Source: Parapedobacter sp035556095 (GTDB lineage Bacteria > Bacteroidota > Bacteroidia > Sphingobacteriales > Sphingobacteriaceae). Taken from it: a DNA stretch of 64,000 nt. The position numbers and the translations under genes were made by a program. Positions 41,185 to 49,914 of the stretch are shown here, one piece after another. How positions within the stretch are numbered: the stretch's first letter is position 1; every line of letters starts with the position of its first letter. The stretch is from NCBI RefSeq assembly GCF_035556095.1, contig NZ_DATMFT010000018.1, positions 1-64,000 on the forward strand, given 5' to 3'. The notes beneath the pieces were generated by a model, which was not told where the DNA came from, did not search any database, and saw nothing but the letters and a program-made list of their open reading frames with translations.

Positions 41185-42432
41185 ATGAAAAGATCCATGA
41201 TCTGGATGGCCTTCGCCCTCCTCTTTACATTCAATTCCTGCCAGAAAGACCCGAAAGAAGAACCTGGTACAATTTCCGATCCGGAAGCGCTTTCGCCAGC
41301 TGAAGTGCAAATCCTGGACAACATTCCGGAAGCTACCGACTTCAGCGCCACGACGGTAGTACTGCCCAACGGCGAAATCCTCGCAGATTACCTCAACGAG
41401 GTGGACCGGCCGTTCGGGGAAAAATGGATGGGTGCCGAAACCAATGCCTACAATGACCTAGGGCCTCAGGATGCACGCAACTTATTGATTGCGCGGTTGG
41501 CGGCGGTTGCACTTAACCTCACCGACCGCAGCAAGCACCAGTTCGCTGCCGAGGGTGACGGAAAGCCTGCCCAGAACGGGCTGGCCTACTCGTGGGGATC
41601 AAAAGACCACACCAAGCGGCAAGTGCCTCCAGGAGGTGGAACGGCCTGCGAGGAGGCAATCTATGGACTCGACTGTTCGGGATTCATTTACCAGCTCTTC
41701 ACCGAGGCCGGGGTGCCGATCGTAAAGGGGCCTGCCAATACGCAACGCCAGCCAGACGTCTTGCAGAAAGCAATCAAATCGGCCATTTCCTCGCTCGATA
41801 AGGTGAAGGTGGAAGATCTGGGCGCCATCCCCACGGCCAATTTCGAAGCTGGCGACATTATTTACTGGACCAACAGCAGTGGCGTGGCCACCCACATCGG
41901 CGTCATCCTTAAAAACAGCGATGGCAAACTGGCTGTCTTCCAATCGAACGGGGCCGCCGGTGCGAACGCCGAAGACTGCGCCAAAAACCGAGGGGAAACC
42001 CGCGGGGTAAGGCGCTTGCAACTGAATGATCCGTATTGGTTCGGCCAAAGCAAACCGTACGCCATTACGCGCATCAATGCGGAAATCAGTGGTAATTGGT
42101 CCCTCTTCCTGCGGTGCAACGACCAGGAAGCTGATGCTATTATGCTTACGCTAGAGTTCCCGACTTCGGACGATGCTATCTTCGAAGTGACTGGAACAGG
42201 CGTTGACTACGATGGATCGCAACTGGCGGTTTCGGCCGAAATGCAATACAACAATGCCACCAACGTGTTGAGCGGTACCACTTATATCACATCTGCAGAA
42301 AAGGATTTCTATCGGTACGACAGCTTCAGCGTGAAGCTAGACCGCGATGAAACTTCTTACTTTGCGATGGCCCTTGGCGAAAATGAAAATGCCGGGTGCG
42401 ACGCCGAAGGCAGGCTGCGGAACAATGAGTAG
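41185..42432 (+). CDS. NlpC/P60-like lipoprotein
   Basis: A 415-residue lipoprotein (FTFNSC, cysteine at 19). Residues ~100-305 look like a peptidase of the NlpC/P60 or CHAP type: GLDCSGFIYQLFTEAGVPI carries the catalytic Cys (about 159), ATHIGVILKNSDGKLAVFQSNG the His (about 235). Such enzymes cut peptide bonds in peptidoglycan stems. Residues ~310-415 form a separate C-terminal domain (ISGNWSLFLRCNDQEADAIML..., ISTAEKDFYRYD-like) of unknown function, perhaps beta-sandwich. A perfect hairpin terminator follows. Confidence 0.78.
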   Translation: MKRSMIWMAFALLFTFNSCQKDPKEEPGTISDPEALSPAEVQILDNIPEATDFSATTVVLPNGEILADYLNEVDRPFGEKWMGAETNAYNDLGPQDARNLLIARLAAVALNLTDRSKHQFAAEGDGKPAQNGLAYSWGSKDHTKRQVPPGGGTACEEAIYGLDCSGFIYQLFTEAGVPIVKGPANTQRQPDVLQKAIKSAISSLDKVKVEDLGAIPTANFEAGDIIYWTNSSGVATHIGVILKNSDGKLAVFQSNGAAGANAEDCAKNRGETRGVRRLQLNDPYWFGQSKPYAITRINAEISGNWSLFLRCNDQEADAIMLTLEFPTSDDAIFEVTGTGVDYDGSQLAVSAEMQYNNATNVLSGTTYITSAEKDFYRYDSFSVKLDRDETSYFAMALGENENAGCDAEGRLRNNE

Positions 42433-42452
42433 ACCTGCATTCCGCACAAGAG

Positions 42453-42485
42453 AGCAGGATTTTCCCTTACCGGGAAAATCCTGCT
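42453..42485 (+). terminator. 14-bp perfect hairpin after the NlpC/P60-like gene
   Basis: AGCAGGATTTTCCC (42453-42466) and GGGAAAATCCTGCT (42472-42485) pair perfectly around TTACC. The T-run is absent, but the position 20 bp after a stop codon and the strength of the stem make it a likely transcript end or 3' stability element. Confidence 0.75.
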
Positions 42486-42622
42486 TATCGGAAGCTCGAA
42501 AACGTAAAATCATTGCTGGGTCTGAAATCGTGCGACTATTTAAAACTAAATGTAGCGCCGGTTGTTGCTATTACGACAAACAAAAAATAATGCAAATTCA
42601 TCGTTAAACAAAATTTACACAA

Positions 42623-42778
42623 ATGAAGACGATTAAAATGCTTTTCGCAATTTTGGCCGCAACCGTTTTTCTGGCTGCATGTAACAACACTGGAAACAAC
42701 CAACAGCAAGACACGGACACAACGTATGTGGAGCCGGTACCGCCAGCCAATGATACGTTGATGAACGACACCATGTAG
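42623..42778 (+). CDS. 51-residue lipoprotein
   Basis: ATG 42623 gives a signal peptide MKTIKMLFAILAATVFLAAC with lipobox cysteine at residue 20, then a 31-residue tail rich in Asn, Gln, Asp and Thr. The gene is a typical tiny Bacteroidota lipoprotein of unknown function. It has an AT-rich 5' region and is convergent with the TonB-type receptor, whose stop is 18 bp away. Confidence 0.7.
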   Translation: MKTIKMLFAILAATVFLAACNNTGNNQQQDTDTTYVEPVPPANDTLMNDTM

Positions 42779-42795
42779 CGGCTACAAGCTTGTAG

Positions 42796-45210
42796 TTAAC
42801 CCCTTATGCGCTGTTGCTCGGCTTCGGCACCCGAACGGTGCTCGCGTGTTTTGATTTCGCGGCCGAAACGGAAACCGACAGAGAACGTCACCACGCGCGA
42901 ATCCAGATTGAACCGCTGTTGCATCACTACCCCGTCTACTACAGAACGTGGACTGTAATCCATGGTGCGGAACAAATCGGTAGCTGCGAGTTTGAACGTT
43001 AACCGATCGTGTACCAGTTTCTTCATCAAACCGGCTGCTACCGTACCATATGCATTGAGCTCCAGCACGCCGTCTACACTCGGTGTATGGTATTCTCCAA
43101 GCACTTCTGCATCCCATCCACGGCCGAATGAGAACGTATTGATGGAATTGAATGTGGCAGACCACTGTGTGTTGTCTATTGCCTCACCATTGAAGGTTCC
43201 GTGGTACCGGTTGTTGTAGCCATTTACGTTATTGATACTGGTCCAGAACGTTGCAGGTTTGAAAGAGGCGTTGACATTGATACCCATATTCTGAAAACCA
43301 TCGATATTGTGTATGCTGCGTATCGTGACATTCTGCTCGGGAAGCTGGGTGAGTACGCTGGTCATCACATCGTTTACATAGGTATAATATGCCGATATAC
43401 TAAATATCCCGCCGAACACGGTATTCAGCTCGAAGGCGTGAGCCAACTCGGGCTGCAGATAGGGGTTGCCCTCCCAAAACACAAATGCATCGACGTAATA
43501 GCGGAACGGATTGAGGTCGTCATAGTCCGGACGCTGGATGCGCCGGCTATAGGAAAGCTGGATGGTACGCTGGTCACTGGGTTTGTACGCCAGCGAAAAG
43601 CTGGGGAATAGTTGGGTATATTTCCGTTGGGTAGCCTCACCGCTCGTTAATTGGTGGCCAACCGTACGGGTGTGTTCTATCCGCAACCCGGCCAATAAAT
43701 TCCAACGCTCCCGCTCCATGTTGTAGTTGATATAGCCTGCATGGATCTGCTCCTCGTATCTGAAATGGTTGCTCGTTCCTGCATCTGGAATCCACGCATC
43801 GTTGCGCAGTGTATCATTCAATGCGTTGTTATCGGCGTCAATCCAGCTGCTTTTCCATCCGGCTTCGAGCTTCATTGTATTTCCTAATTGGTGAACGTAG
43901 TCCGCCTTGCCAACGAGCACATCTGTGACGGACGGCGTTTTTCCGCGCCTTTGTGAAACAAATACGGGCTGAAAAGGCGTAGGCCTAAAATCAGACACGA
44001 GAAACTGGTCAGCCGAATAGTCGGCGTAGGTATAGCCTACATCGGCGGAAAGCTCATCCCCTTTGTCGCCGATCTTATGCAGTATGCTAAGATTGACACC
44101 CTGTGTATTCCAACTGCTGGTATGCTGGTTGTCGGTGCGGGCATCCGACACCGGGCGGCCGTCGCTGAAAGCAATGTTGTTGTATCCGGTACTGAGGTTG
44201 TCGTATGTGCCGAAACTGCCTGTCCACAGAGCGCCCAGTGTCAACCCGTCATTGAGGTCGTAATCCAAACCAAGTTTTGCGTTGTGTGTAGTCAAGGGTT
44301 CATCGGTGGCCGAGTATTGTTCGGAGACCTTGTTTGAATCCGGATGGGTAGGGTGGTTAAACTGCCGGGTAAACGACCGGTACTCGCGCTCACCCCGGTA
44401 GCCATAATTGTAGCTGGTGATGGCGTTGAACCGGTCGTGACGGGCGTTAAGGCTCAATCCGCCGCCATATCGCTCTTTGCGCCCGGCGGCTGCGAATGTA
44501 TGCGCGGTACCATTGACACCGATGCGATTTTCACGCTTCATCACCAGGTTAATAAGCCCTGCATTTCCCGCGGCATCGAATTTCGCAGACGGATTGGTGA
44601 TGAGTTCGATGCTTTTGATAGACGATGACTGGGTGCCCTTCAACAGTACGGCCAATTCCTTATCAGAAAGGTGGGAAAGCTTACCGTTGATTAACACACC
44701 AACGCCCGTTTTGCCGCGCATGCTGATGTTGCCATCGTCGTCTACCCGGACACCCGGCGCGCGCTGTAGGATCTCCAAGGCGGTCATCCCATCAGACAGC
44801 ATACTGTTTTCGACATTAACGACCATGCGGTCGCTGCGTTGCTCCACCAAGCGGTGCTGGCGGTTGATGACCACTTCGCCGAGCAAGAGATCTTCCACTT
44901 CGAGGCGCAAAACACCCAAATCATGTACACCAGCTGCTACCGGTGTAGTAGGTCCCTTATATGTTTTATACCCTAAAAATGAAACCCGAAACACATAGGT
45001 AGCTGGCTTGACCAGTATTTCAAAATGGCCGTGCTCATCCGTTGTGGTTGTTGTAGCGACTGTACTGTCCGGTAGGCTCAACACTTCAACCGTTGCGAGT
45101 GGCACCCCCCGCCCGGTCTCGTCAGCGATGGTGCCACCTACGGTGGATTGTCCATAAAGCGCATACCCTATAGGGCAAAAAAAGAATAGAACTGACAACA
45201 ATGTCTTCAT
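42796..45210 (-). CDS. TonB-dependent receptor-like outer-membrane protein
   Basis: About 804 residues from ATG 45210 (signal peptide MKTLLSVLFFFCPIGYALYG). Residues ~22-105 are a carboxypeptidase-like regulatory (CarboxypepD_reg) domain (VGGTIADETGRGVPLATVEVLSL). A plug domain follows (~120-220, ALEILQRAPGVRVDDDGNISMRGKTGVGVLING), then a long beta-barrel of the OMP_b-brl_3 type. Such proteins import siderophores, glycans or other large solutes. No SusD partner is next to it. It is divergent from an AraC-family regulator, which may control it. Confidence 0.88.
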   Translation of the reverse strand: MKTLLSVLFFFCPIGYALYGQSTVGGTIADETGRGVPLATVEVLSLPDSTVATTTTTDEHGHFEILVKPATYVFRVSFLGYKTYKGPTTPVAAGVHDLGVLRLEVEDLLLGEVVINRQHRLVEQRSDRMVVNVENSMLSDGMTALEILQRAPGVRVDDDGNISMRGKTGVGVLINGKLSHLSDKELAVLLKGTQSSSIKSIELITNPSAKFDAAGNAGLINLVMKRENRIGVNGTAHTFAAAGRKERYGGGLSLNARHDRFNAITSYNYGYRGEREYRSFTRQFNHPTHPDSNKVSEQYSATDEPLTTHNAKLGLDYDLNDGLTLGALWTGSFGTYDNLSTGYNNIAFSDGRPVSDARTDNQHTSSWNTQGVNLSILHKIGDKGDELSADVGYTYADYSADQFLVSDFRPTPFQPVFVSQRRGKTPSVTDVLVGKADYVHQLGNTMKLEAGWKSSWIDADNNALNDTLRNDAWIPDAGTSNHFRYEEQIHAGYINYNMERERWNLLAGLRIEHTRTVGHQLTSGEATQRKYTQLFPSFSLAYKPSDQRTIQLSYSRRIQRPDYDDLNPFRYYVDAFVFWEGNPYLQPELAHAFELNTVFGGIFSISAYYTYVNDVMTSVLTQLPEQNVTIRSIHNIDGFQNMGINVNASFKPATFWTSINNVNGYNNRYHGTFNGEAIDNTQWSATFNSINTFSFGRGWDAEVLGEYHTPSVDGVLELNAYGTVAAGLMKKLVHDRLTFKLAATDLFRTMDYSPRSVVDGVVMQQRFNLDSRVVTFSVGFRFGREIKTREHRSGAEAEQQRIRG

Positions 45211-45297
45211 TCGCATGATTTGCTTTAAATATTGGCTAAGTAAACCAATGGTCGCGAAGCCGGCAAGCATATTATTTATACTGATTCTAAACAGCTG

Positions 45298-45305
45298 CAA
45301 AAATA
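45298..45305 (-). promoter_or_regulatory. -7 box of the receptor gene
   Basis: TATTTTTG on the minus strand matches TAnnTTTG; transcription would start near 45291, about 80 nt before the receptor ATG. It lies next to the start of the divergent araC-type gene, so the regulator could compete with RNA polymerase here. Confidence 0.5.
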
Positions 45306-45315
45306 TTTCTTATTA

Positions 45316-46347
45316 TTGCATTTTAATTACGAATACGGACAAAAAACATTGCCGATTTTGGACACATCCACAAACGAAAAATCCATCGTTACACTGGCCG
45401 ACTACAACAACGGCTCCACGTACGACAGGGACACACATGTGCTGTACGTTAACGAAATTGCCGAATTGAACATCAAAGAAAAGCAAATGAAGTTTGACGG
45501 TATTGAGGCCATTTATCGCGAAATTGATATTCACAAACCGACTTTTCTTCGTGTTATTCATCCAGAAGGGGCCCTTAAGCTCCAATTTGAGGTGGAAGGG
45601 CATTCCGAGTTCGTTCCCAAGATAAATACCCCATCATCTATCGAGGTGCTGATTCCCGGCAGTCATTATAATGGTATTTACATGCCCTACATCCGTGGGC
45701 AGCTTTACTATCCACGCTCGCGTAAATGCTTGGATGTGATGATGACATTGGATTATCTCAGGGGGTTACTTGGCCAGCAGGAAGGTATTATGGTGTATTT
45801 TATCTCTGGTGTAAGCAGTCGATCGCCGTGCTTGCTACACGAACGGGCGCAGGGCATTACGGCGGCCATGCTACGTTGCATCAACGAAATCATCCGTTCG
45901 ACGGTTTCCGAACGGCTGCAATCGGTTTATATTCAAAATAAACTAGCCGAACTCATCTTGTTGGTGGCCGATGATGTGAGTAGGAAATCCGAACGGCAAC
46001 TTACCCGTTTATCCAGCAATTTAGATGATACCAGCACCATCGCTAGACTTAAGGAATGGATTGATCAGCACGTTACGGAGCCGGTTACCTTACCTCAACT
46101 GTCAACCAGGGCGGGCCTCAGTCCGACCAAGCTAAAAACAACATTTAAAGCGAATGTGGGCCTACCGGTTATGACTTATGTGCGGCAACAGAAACTTCAA
46201 TACGCCTATCGGATGCTTGCCTCACGACGATACACAGTTTCCGAAGTCGCTTCGTTGATCAACTACCAGCACGTACAGCATTTTACAACCGCATTCAAAA
46301 ATAAATACGGCGAACTTCCCAGCGATGTTTTAAAAAGGCTGCTTTAA
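45316..46347 (+). CDS. AraC-family transcriptional regulator
   Basis: A 343-residue protein from TTG 45316; the N-terminal boundary is uncertain as no ATG is near. The N-terminal ~230 residues have no clear family but resemble ligand domains of PchR-type regulators. The C-terminal AraC domain (about 240-343) has both HTH units (TLPQLSTRAGLSPTKLKTTFKANVG and TVSEVASLINYQHVQHFTTAFKNKYG). It is divergent from the TonB-type receptor, which is the layout of siderophore regulators such as PchR, so receptor control is likely though not shown. Confidence 0.85.
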   Translation: MHFNYEYGQKTLPILDTSTNEKSIVTLADYNNGSTYDRDTHVLYVNEIAELNIKEKQMKFDGIEAIYREIDIHKPTFLRVIHPEGALKLQFEVEGHSEFVPKINTPSSIEVLIPGSHYNGIYMPYIRGQLYYPRSRKCLDVMMTLDYLRGLLGQQEGIMVYFISGVSSRSPCLLHERAQGITAAMLRCINEIIRSTVSERLQSVYIQNKLAELILLVADDVSRKSERQLTRLSSNLDDTSTIARLKEWIDQHVTEPVTLPQLSTRAGLSPTKLKTTFKANVGLPVMTYVRQQKLQYAYRMLASRRYTVSEVASLINYQHVQHFTTAFKNKYGELPSDVLKRLL

Positions 46348-46405
46348 AAGGAAAGCGAGCAGGAAGAACCACAGCGGGAACCGATAAAGCCGTCGGCAGT
46401 AGGAA

Positions 46406-48532
46406 CTATTTCCTTTCCAACGCTACGTAGTCGGCCATCACCGCCAAGCTCTCCTCTTGGATAAAATCGAGCCCTTCATCCACGGCGGTAGCCGCACCAC
46501 CGAGCGGTAGATTTATCTGCAACTGCTGCAGCGCCTCAGTCCGTCCTTTTCTTTTCAAACGGCTCTCTTCACGTTCCTTTTTGAGCCGTTCTTCCACAAG
46601 GGTAACACTGGTTTCGGTTTCCTGTTTCCTCATCGTCTCGATGTCCTCCAATAAAAACCCGAAAGCAGGGGAATCATTCATGCGTGTTTGGTGTTTCGTC
46701 GCCAATTGACTAATCACCGGGCTCAAATCGGCAACCGGTGCGAAATCAGTAGCCGAAATCCGGTCCCACGGCAAGGCAGACGGCTCCGAACTTTCACCAT
46801 ATTTATCAGCGGCATACATCGACGGGAACACGATATCCGGCTCTACGCCCTTATGCTGGGTACTACTACCGGTAATCCGATAAAACTTGGCCAGCGTAAT
46901 ATTAATCTGACCGAATTGGGGCGCTCCGGCCGGTAATCCGTCCGCATCACTGGTCCGCGCCTTAAGTAGCAGACGGTCGGTCGGGCTGATTACGCGGCTC
47001 ATGTCAATGGCCGATTGCACCGTTCCCTTACCATATGATTGCGAGCCCAATACAATCCCACGGCCATAATCTTGTATGGCAGCGGCAAATATCTCAGATG
47101 CAGAAGCACTGAACCGATTAATGATCACGCCCAAAGGACCATCCCAGGCCACCCCTTCCTCACGATCGCTATTCACTTCGATACGGTCGCGCGTGTCGCG
47201 CACCTGCACCACCGGGCCATTGTCGATAAATAGCCCCGTCAATTCAATGGACTCCTGTAGCGAACCACCTCCATTAAATCGTAGGTCCATTACCACCGCA
47301 TCCACATTTTCCTGTTTGAGCGAATCGAGCAGCAGCCGTACATCACGGGTGGTGCTTTTATAGTTCGGGTCGTTCCTACGATATGCATCGAAATCTATAT
47401 AGAATTTAGGTAGACTGATAATGCCCACACGATAGGTGTTCCCGTCATCGCCCACCACTTCTTTAATCTCACGCTTGGCAGACTCGTCTTCGATAACCAC
47501 TCGGTCGCGTGTGAGGGACACGATTTTCGGCTCGGCAGTGAGCTCCTGGCCTGCAGGAATCACTTTCAACCGTACCACCGTGCCCTTGGGGCCTTTGATT
47601 TTCGTGACAGCATGGTCTAGCTTCCAGCCAATAATATCTTCAAACTCACCATCTTCTCCCTGTGCAACGCCAATAATGCGGTCGTCGATCTGCAGCGCCT
47701 TCTCGCGATACACCGGACCACCCACGATAACATCCGCCACTTTTACCACTTCATTTTCGATGGTTAACCGTGCTCCAATACCTTCAAACGTGTTAGCCAT
47801 CTCCTCGTTAAACCGTTGTGCAAAGTACGGGTTAAAGTAGCTAGTATGCGGGTCAATAGCATCAGTTAATGCCGCCATGATGACCTGAAAAGCCTCGTTG
47901 TTATCAGTTTTTTTAGCCATCGAAATCAGGTTTTTATAGCGGTTGGTCAGCGTTTCCTGTTGCTTGGCCGCTGTCGAATCGCTACCATCCCCGCTGATAC
48001 GAAGGTTAAGCAAATCGTACTTAACGCGCTTGCGCCACTGTTCGTCCGCCTCGGCCTCCGATGCAAACCAGTTTGCATCTTCCCTATTGTAAACATACAC
48101 TTCGTCGACCGAAAAGTCGTGCGCTGTTGCTACCTGCCCAATGGCATAATCCAATCGCCCTAGGTAGCGCTCCAGGTATACATTAAATATATGGTACGCC
48201 GCACTGAGGTCCCCTTCGCGGAAATCCTGGGCTAATGTATTCCGATACTGCTCAAATTCATCGATATCCGATTGCAGGAGGTAATTCTTGCCTTGGTCTA
48301 CCGATTTAATTAAATTATCGAAAATGATAGACGAAATGGAATCGTTGAAAGGCACTTTTTTATAGCTCACCGATTCAAATAATCCCACCACATCCTTTGC
48401 AATCACTGCATGCTGAGCTGTAGGCTGCAAAGCACCTACCTCCGCGTCCAAATTGACCCGCGGCTTCGACCCGCAAGCCGCTATGGCCACCACAAACAAC
48501 GCAAAAAAAACTTTCTTCAACATATTCTCCAT
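46406..48532 (-). CDS. prc: tail-specific (carboxy-terminal processing) protease, S41A
   Basis: A 708-residue lipoprotein (VAIAACGSKP, cysteine near residue 20). Residues ~40-230 are the N-terminal region of Tsp/Prc-type proteases, ~235-330 a PDZ domain (FEGIGARLTIENEVVKVADVIVGGPV), and ~370-570 the S41 protease with the catalytic Ser in NRFSASASEIFAAAI and Lys in GSQSYGKGTVQSAID. It degrades or trims envelope proteins from the C-terminus. A 20-bp perfect palindrome lies 26 bp before the ATG. Confidence 0.95.
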   Translation of the reverse strand: MENMLKKVFFALFVVAIAACGSKPRVNLDAEVGALQPTAQHAVIAKDVVGLFESVSYKKVPFNDSISSIIFDNLIKSVDQGKNYLLQSDIDEFEQYRNTLAQDFREGDLSAAYHIFNVYLERYLGRLDYAIGQVATAHDFSVDEVYVYNREDANWFASEAEADEQWRKRVKYDLLNLRISGDGSDSTAAKQQETLTNRYKNLISMAKKTDNNEAFQVIMAALTDAIDPHTSYFNPYFAQRFNEEMANTFEGIGARLTIENEVVKVADVIVGGPVYREKALQIDDRIIGVAQGEDGEFEDIIGWKLDHAVTKIKGPKGTVVRLKVIPAGQELTAEPKIVSLTRDRVVIEDESAKREIKEVVGDDGNTYRVGIISLPKFYIDFDAYRRNDPNYKSTTRDVRLLLDSLKQENVDAVVMDLRFNGGGSLQESIELTGLFIDNGPVVQVRDTRDRIEVNSDREEGVAWDGPLGVIINRFSASASEIFAAAIQDYGRGIVLGSQSYGKGTVQSAIDMSRVISPTDRLLLKARTSDADGLPAGAPQFGQINITLAKFYRITGSSTQHKGVEPDIVFPSMYAADKYGESSEPSALPWDRISATDFAPVADLSPVISQLATKHQTRMNDSPAFGFLLEDIETMRKQETETSVTLVEERLKKEREESRLKRKGRTEALQQLQINLPLGGAATAVDEGLDFIQEESLAVMADYVALERK

Positions 48533-48557
48533 ACTGGTAATTCTATCCCCTTTTCCT

Positions 48558-48577
48558 GATTGTGGCTAGCCACAATC
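48558..48577. promoter_or_regulatory. 20-bp perfect palindrome upstream of the protease gene
   Basis: GATTGTGGCTAGCCACAATC is an uninterrupted 20-bp palindrome 26 bp before the prc ATG. With no loop it is a poor terminator but a good site for a dimeric DNA-binding protein. The rest of the 156-bp gap is AT-rich and otherwise plain. Confidence 0.6.
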
Positions 48578-48688
48578 CCACATTACTAAAGTTGCTAAAT
48601 GTAACTAAAAATCCAATTATCTTTATTACCTAATTGTCATCTGATGTGTTTGACTTCGGTTTGTTACAAGTATACGCTTTCCTCTTAA

Positions 48689-49825
48689 TCAATTGTCGAG
48701 TGGCGTTACGCCCTTGAACAATATATTCTTCAGCATGTCATACTGATTGAGGGCAAGTGCGGCACCGTCATAGTCGCCTGCCTCATGGTATAGGTTGCCA
48801 AGCGCATCTTGTATGGCCAATTGCATACCAATCCGGTGGTCTTTTTTGGCCAGGTCGCTGGCCACTTTATACTCTTCGATAGCCACCCGTGGGTTCCCCG
48901 CATATTTCTTTGTTTCCGCAAGGTTGAACATGATTTCGGGTAGCTGATCGCTGATGCCCTCGCGGTCGACAATCGTCTTGGCCTGCACCAAAAACCATTG
49001 TGCTTCGGGGTATCTATGTTGAAGTGTATAGATGGTCGCCAATGTGCTATATGCCGAAGCCCGGCCTGCCTCATCCCGTACCCGGCGAAACAGGGGCACG
49101 ACTTTCCGGATGATGTCGCGCTCGGCTTCGTTCCACACACCCTTCTTGGCTTTGATCAATGCCAGTTCCATTAACGCGTTCGCCTGATCTCGATTATCAC
49201 GACTTTGTACCGCCCGCTCATACAACTGCTCCCGCAACGTATAGGCCTTATCCAATTGCCCCAGGTATTCATAAGCCACGGCGAGGTTATGCGTAATGGT
49301 TCCCCAATCTGCCATGTTGTTTACCGCTTGCTTGGCCCGTATGGCCTTTTCAAAAAACTCCACGGCAAAATTGACTGTCCCGACAGCAACGTATTCCATG
49401 GCTAATCGGTTCTGAATATCGGCCAACGCATTGAGGTTATTGCTTGCCACATTGTAATCGACCGCCATCAGCAACCTACCTTCTACACTGGCCACCTGTG
49501 ATTCGCCAATGGGAACGTATTTCGCTGCTACATCACCATTGCCGGTCATTTCCAATCGGTGATAGTATTGCATCCGCTGTACGTATTCATCAACCAATGC
49601 AGAATCCACTTCTTTCTCCTCGTACCGGTCGTCCAATAACTCTGCCTCCGTTTTTGGTGGCGGAAGGAAATAAACCTCCGGACCTATCCCCGAAAACGTA
49701 CTGTCATATTTGGTTATGACGCCTGAAAAATCGACAGTTTCTTGGGCAAAGACACCTGTAAAAATACCCCATAAAAAGAAGCCAAAGCATGCCGAAAAGC
49801 GCCACAGCGGCTGTGTTACCTTCAT
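48689..49825 (-). CDS. secreted TPR protein
   Basis: A 378-residue protein from ATG 49825, chosen because GGAAGGAT lies just before it. A signal peptide (about 1-26, ends GVFAQ) precedes ~6-7 tetratricopeptide units from residue ~125 to the end (for example WGTITHNLAVAYEYLGQLDKAYTLREQLY and GRASAYSTLATIYTLQHRYPEAQWFL). It looks like the periplasmic sensor half of TPR-histidine kinases or RNPP-like regulators but has no transmembrane helix or kinase part after the repeats. The function is unknown. Confidence 0.8.
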   Translation of the reverse strand: MKVTQPLWRFSACFGFFLWGIFTGVFAQETVDFSGVITKYDSTFSGIGPEVYFLPPPKTEAELLDDRYEEKEVDSALVDEYVQRMQYYHRLEMTGNGDVAAKYVPIGESQVASVEGRLLMAVDYNVASNNLNALADIQNRLAMEYVAVGTVNFAVEFFEKAIRAKQAVNNMADWGTITHNLAVAYEYLGQLDKAYTLREQLYERAVQSRDNRDQANALMELALIKAKKGVWNEAERDIIRKVVPLFRRVRDEAGRASAYSTLATIYTLQHRYPEAQWFLVQAKTIVDREGISDQLPEIMFNLAETKKYAGNPRVAIEEYKVASDLAKKDHRIGMQLAIQDALGNLYHEAGDYDGAALALNQYDMLKNILFKGVTPLDN

Positions 49826-49897
49826 ATATCCTTCCAATCAGCGCACCAAGATACAAAAATTGTTCCTTATTTTTTCGCTATATAACATAAATCCACT

Positions 49898-49905
49898 TAT
49901 TTTTG
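49898..49905 (+). promoter_or_regulatory. -7 box of rarA
   Basis: TATTTTTG matches TAnnTTTG and ends 9 bases before the rarA ATG, giving a very short leader. No -33 TTG was found at 19-21 bp. Confidence 0.45.
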
Positions 49906-49914
49906 CTAAGAATC

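Noticed and set aside
41900..42080. NlpC/P60-like gene as a complete secretion or toxin module
   Set aside because: Only one lipoprotein with a common hydrolase domain is present; no immunity or secretion partner is seen.
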